Shown: in pieces, positions 5,996 to 6,760 of the stretch | How positions within the stretch are numbered: the stretch's first letter is position 1 | How the letters are laid out: each line of letters opens with the position of its first letter | Source of the DNA: Flavobacteriales bacterium UBA3442 | GTDB lineage: Bacteria; Bacteroidota; Bacteroidia; Flavobacteriales; Schleiferiaceae | Reading direction: 5' to 3' | Assembly (NCBI GenBank): GCA_002378565.1 | Contig: DFSH01000013.1 | Span: 11,636-18,395, forward strand | Length of the DNA stretch: 6,760 nucleotides | Notes under the pieces: generated by a model | What the model saw: only the letters and a program-made list of their open reading frames with translations | What the model was told of the DNA's origin: nothing | The model's database searches: none | Position numbers and translations under genes: made by a program

Positions 5996-6481
5996 ATGAT
6001 CACTGCCATTGTTGCCCATGATCTGAACCGCCTGATTGGTGGCGGCAATGATTTGCTCTGGCATCTACCCGATGACCTGAAGCACTTCAAGGCTAAAACC
6101 CTAGGTAAGCCAATCATCATGGGTCGACGAACCTTTGATTCTGTTGGCCGTGCCTTGCCTAAGCGAAGTAACATCGTCATCACGCGGAAAACCGATTGGT
6201 CTGCTAACAAGGTGACTGTGGTGTCATCGCTGGAGGCTGCCATTGCAACGGCTCAGTCCATTGACCAGGATGTGTGGATAGTTGGTGGTGGTGAAATCTA
6301 CCGATTGGCATTGCCCTATTGCCATGCCTTGGAAATCACTGTCATTGATGCCGCTTACCAAGGCGACACCTGGTTCCCATCCTACGATGAAGGTTTTGTT
6401 GAGGTGAGCCGGGCTCATCACCCAGCTGATGACCACCATGCAGTGGCCTTTGACTTCATCCGATTGGAACGAAGGGATTAA
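5996..6481 (+). CDS. folA: Dihydrofolate reductase
   Basis: FolA reduces dihydrofolate to tetrahydrofolate with NADPH, restoring the cofactor used up by ThyA just upstream. The 161-residue length is typical of bacterial type I enzymes. Residues align with E. coli FolA: the Met20-loop region (about 14-22, GGGNDLLWH), the catalytic acid D27 in HLPDDLKHF, M42-G43-R44 before T46 for NADPH binding, R57 (which contacts the folate glutamate) in ALPKRSN, and VGGGEIY (96-102), the second NADPH glycine motif. T115 fits E. coli T113. The start at 5996 gives the standard MITAIVAHDL N-terminus. A second ATG at 5988 opens only a three-codon frame that stops across the folA start. The gene follows thyA by 11 bases. 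Its TAA overlaps the TAA of convergent clpX. Sensitivity to trimethoprim cannot be judged safely from sequence. Confidence 0.96.
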   Translation: MITAIVAHDLNRLIGGGNDLLWHLPDDLKHFKAKTLGKPIIMGRRTFDSVGRALPKRSNIVITRKTDWSANKVTVVSSLEAAIATAQSIDQDVWIVGGGEIYRLALPYCHALEITVIDAAYQGDTWFPSYDEGFVEVSRAHHPADDHHAVAFDFIRLERRD

Positions 6482-6760
6482 GCTGCTTTTTTGCCGTCGG
6501 TCTCTGCCAACTTGGCCTTGACATCTTTTGCCTGTATCAACACCTTCTCAGGCAATTCATACATGCTTTCAGTCAACACAGCCTCACAGATGCCTCGAAG
6601 GCCTCTTGCTCCCAATTTGTACTCCATCGCTTGTTCAACCATGGCATCCAAGGCGTCATCCTTAATCTCAAGCTCAATGCCATCCATGGCAAATAGCTGT
6701 TTGTATTGAGTGATCAAGGCATTTTTTGGCTCAGTCAGGATGCGACGTAGCGCCTCCTTG
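6478..6760 (-). CDS. clpX: ClpX, ATP-binding subunit of ClpXP protease, C-terminal part (runs off right edge)
   Basis: These are the last 93 codons of ClpX, the hexameric AAA+ unfoldase that feeds tagged proteins into the ClpP peptidase. The frame is open to the window edge; reading inward it gives KEALRRILTEPKNALITQYK, then LFAMDGIELEI, and the AAA+ small-domain sensor-2 motif in LGARGLRGICEAVL, all typical of ClpX. The protein ends with ESMYELPEKV and a Lys/Ala-rich tail. The N-terminal zinc-binding domain, Walker motifs and pore loops lie outside the window. A TTG at 6717 is an internal leucine codon, not a start, because the conserved sequence goes on upstream. HslU and Lon are less likely, since the KNALxxQY and GARGLR contexts fit ClpX best. 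The stop codon overlaps that of folA on the other strand (TTAA at 6478-6481), leaving no intergenic space. Confidence 0.93.
   Translation of the reverse strand, partial: KEALRRILTEPKNALITQYKQLFAMDGIELEIKDDALDAMVEQAMEYKLGARGLRGICEAVLTESMYELPEKVLIQAKDVKAKLAETDGKKAA

Noticed and set aside
6715..6717. TTG at 6717 as the start of a small 79-codon gene
   Set aside because: The frame stays open to the window edge with conserved ClpX sequence (KEALRRILTEPKNA) upstream, so this is the interior of clpX.

Overview
This window looks like a core chromosomal segment of a member of the Bacteroidota, probably near the Flavobacteriales. The protein sequences are closest in character to that phylum, judged from memory of the families. 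Putative promoters resemble the Bacteroidota -7 box (TAnnTTTG), and no gene start has a clear AGGAGG-type ribosome binding site. Base composition looks close to 50% GC, which is high for classic flavobacteria, so a more GC-rich aquatic lineage is possible; I cannot name the genus. I see no mobile element, CRISPR array, tRNA or rRNA, and no region of foreign composition.

Layout: on the minus strand at the left are the first 106 codons of a membrane proton/sodium-pumping pyrophosphatase (hppA, 1-320, running off the edge) and, upstream of it on the same strand, the pyruvate dehydrogenase E1 beta subunit (pdhB, 361-1344). A 93-bp divergent promoter region (1345-1437) holds one candidate -7 box for each direction and a perfect 7-bp inverted repeat. 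Rightward from it runs a compact six-gene series: etfB, etfA, a bifunctional nuclease (DUF151 plus UVR motif), a nupC-type nucleoside transporter, thyA and folA (1438-6481). On the minus strand at the right edge is the C-terminal end of clpX, whose stop codon overlaps the folA stop codon in a TTAA.

How the genes fit together: pdhB makes acetyl-CoA. EtfAB carries electrons from acyl-CoA dehydrogenases to the quinone pool. HppA stores pyrophosphate energy as an ion gradient. NupC imports nucleosides using an ion gradient. ThyA makes dTMP, producing dihydrofolate that FolA reduces again. The nuclease and nucleoside transporter overlap by one base, which suggests coordinated nucleic-acid handling or salvage, but this is inference.

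I did not find a novel system. The best points for a second look are: a lysine in EtfA where human ETF has the flavin-contacting Arg249; the operator-like inverted repeat between pdhB and etfB; the one-base overlap of the nuclease and transporter genes; a 29-residue insertion in ThyA relative to the E. coli enzyme; and the overlapping stop codons of folA and clpX.
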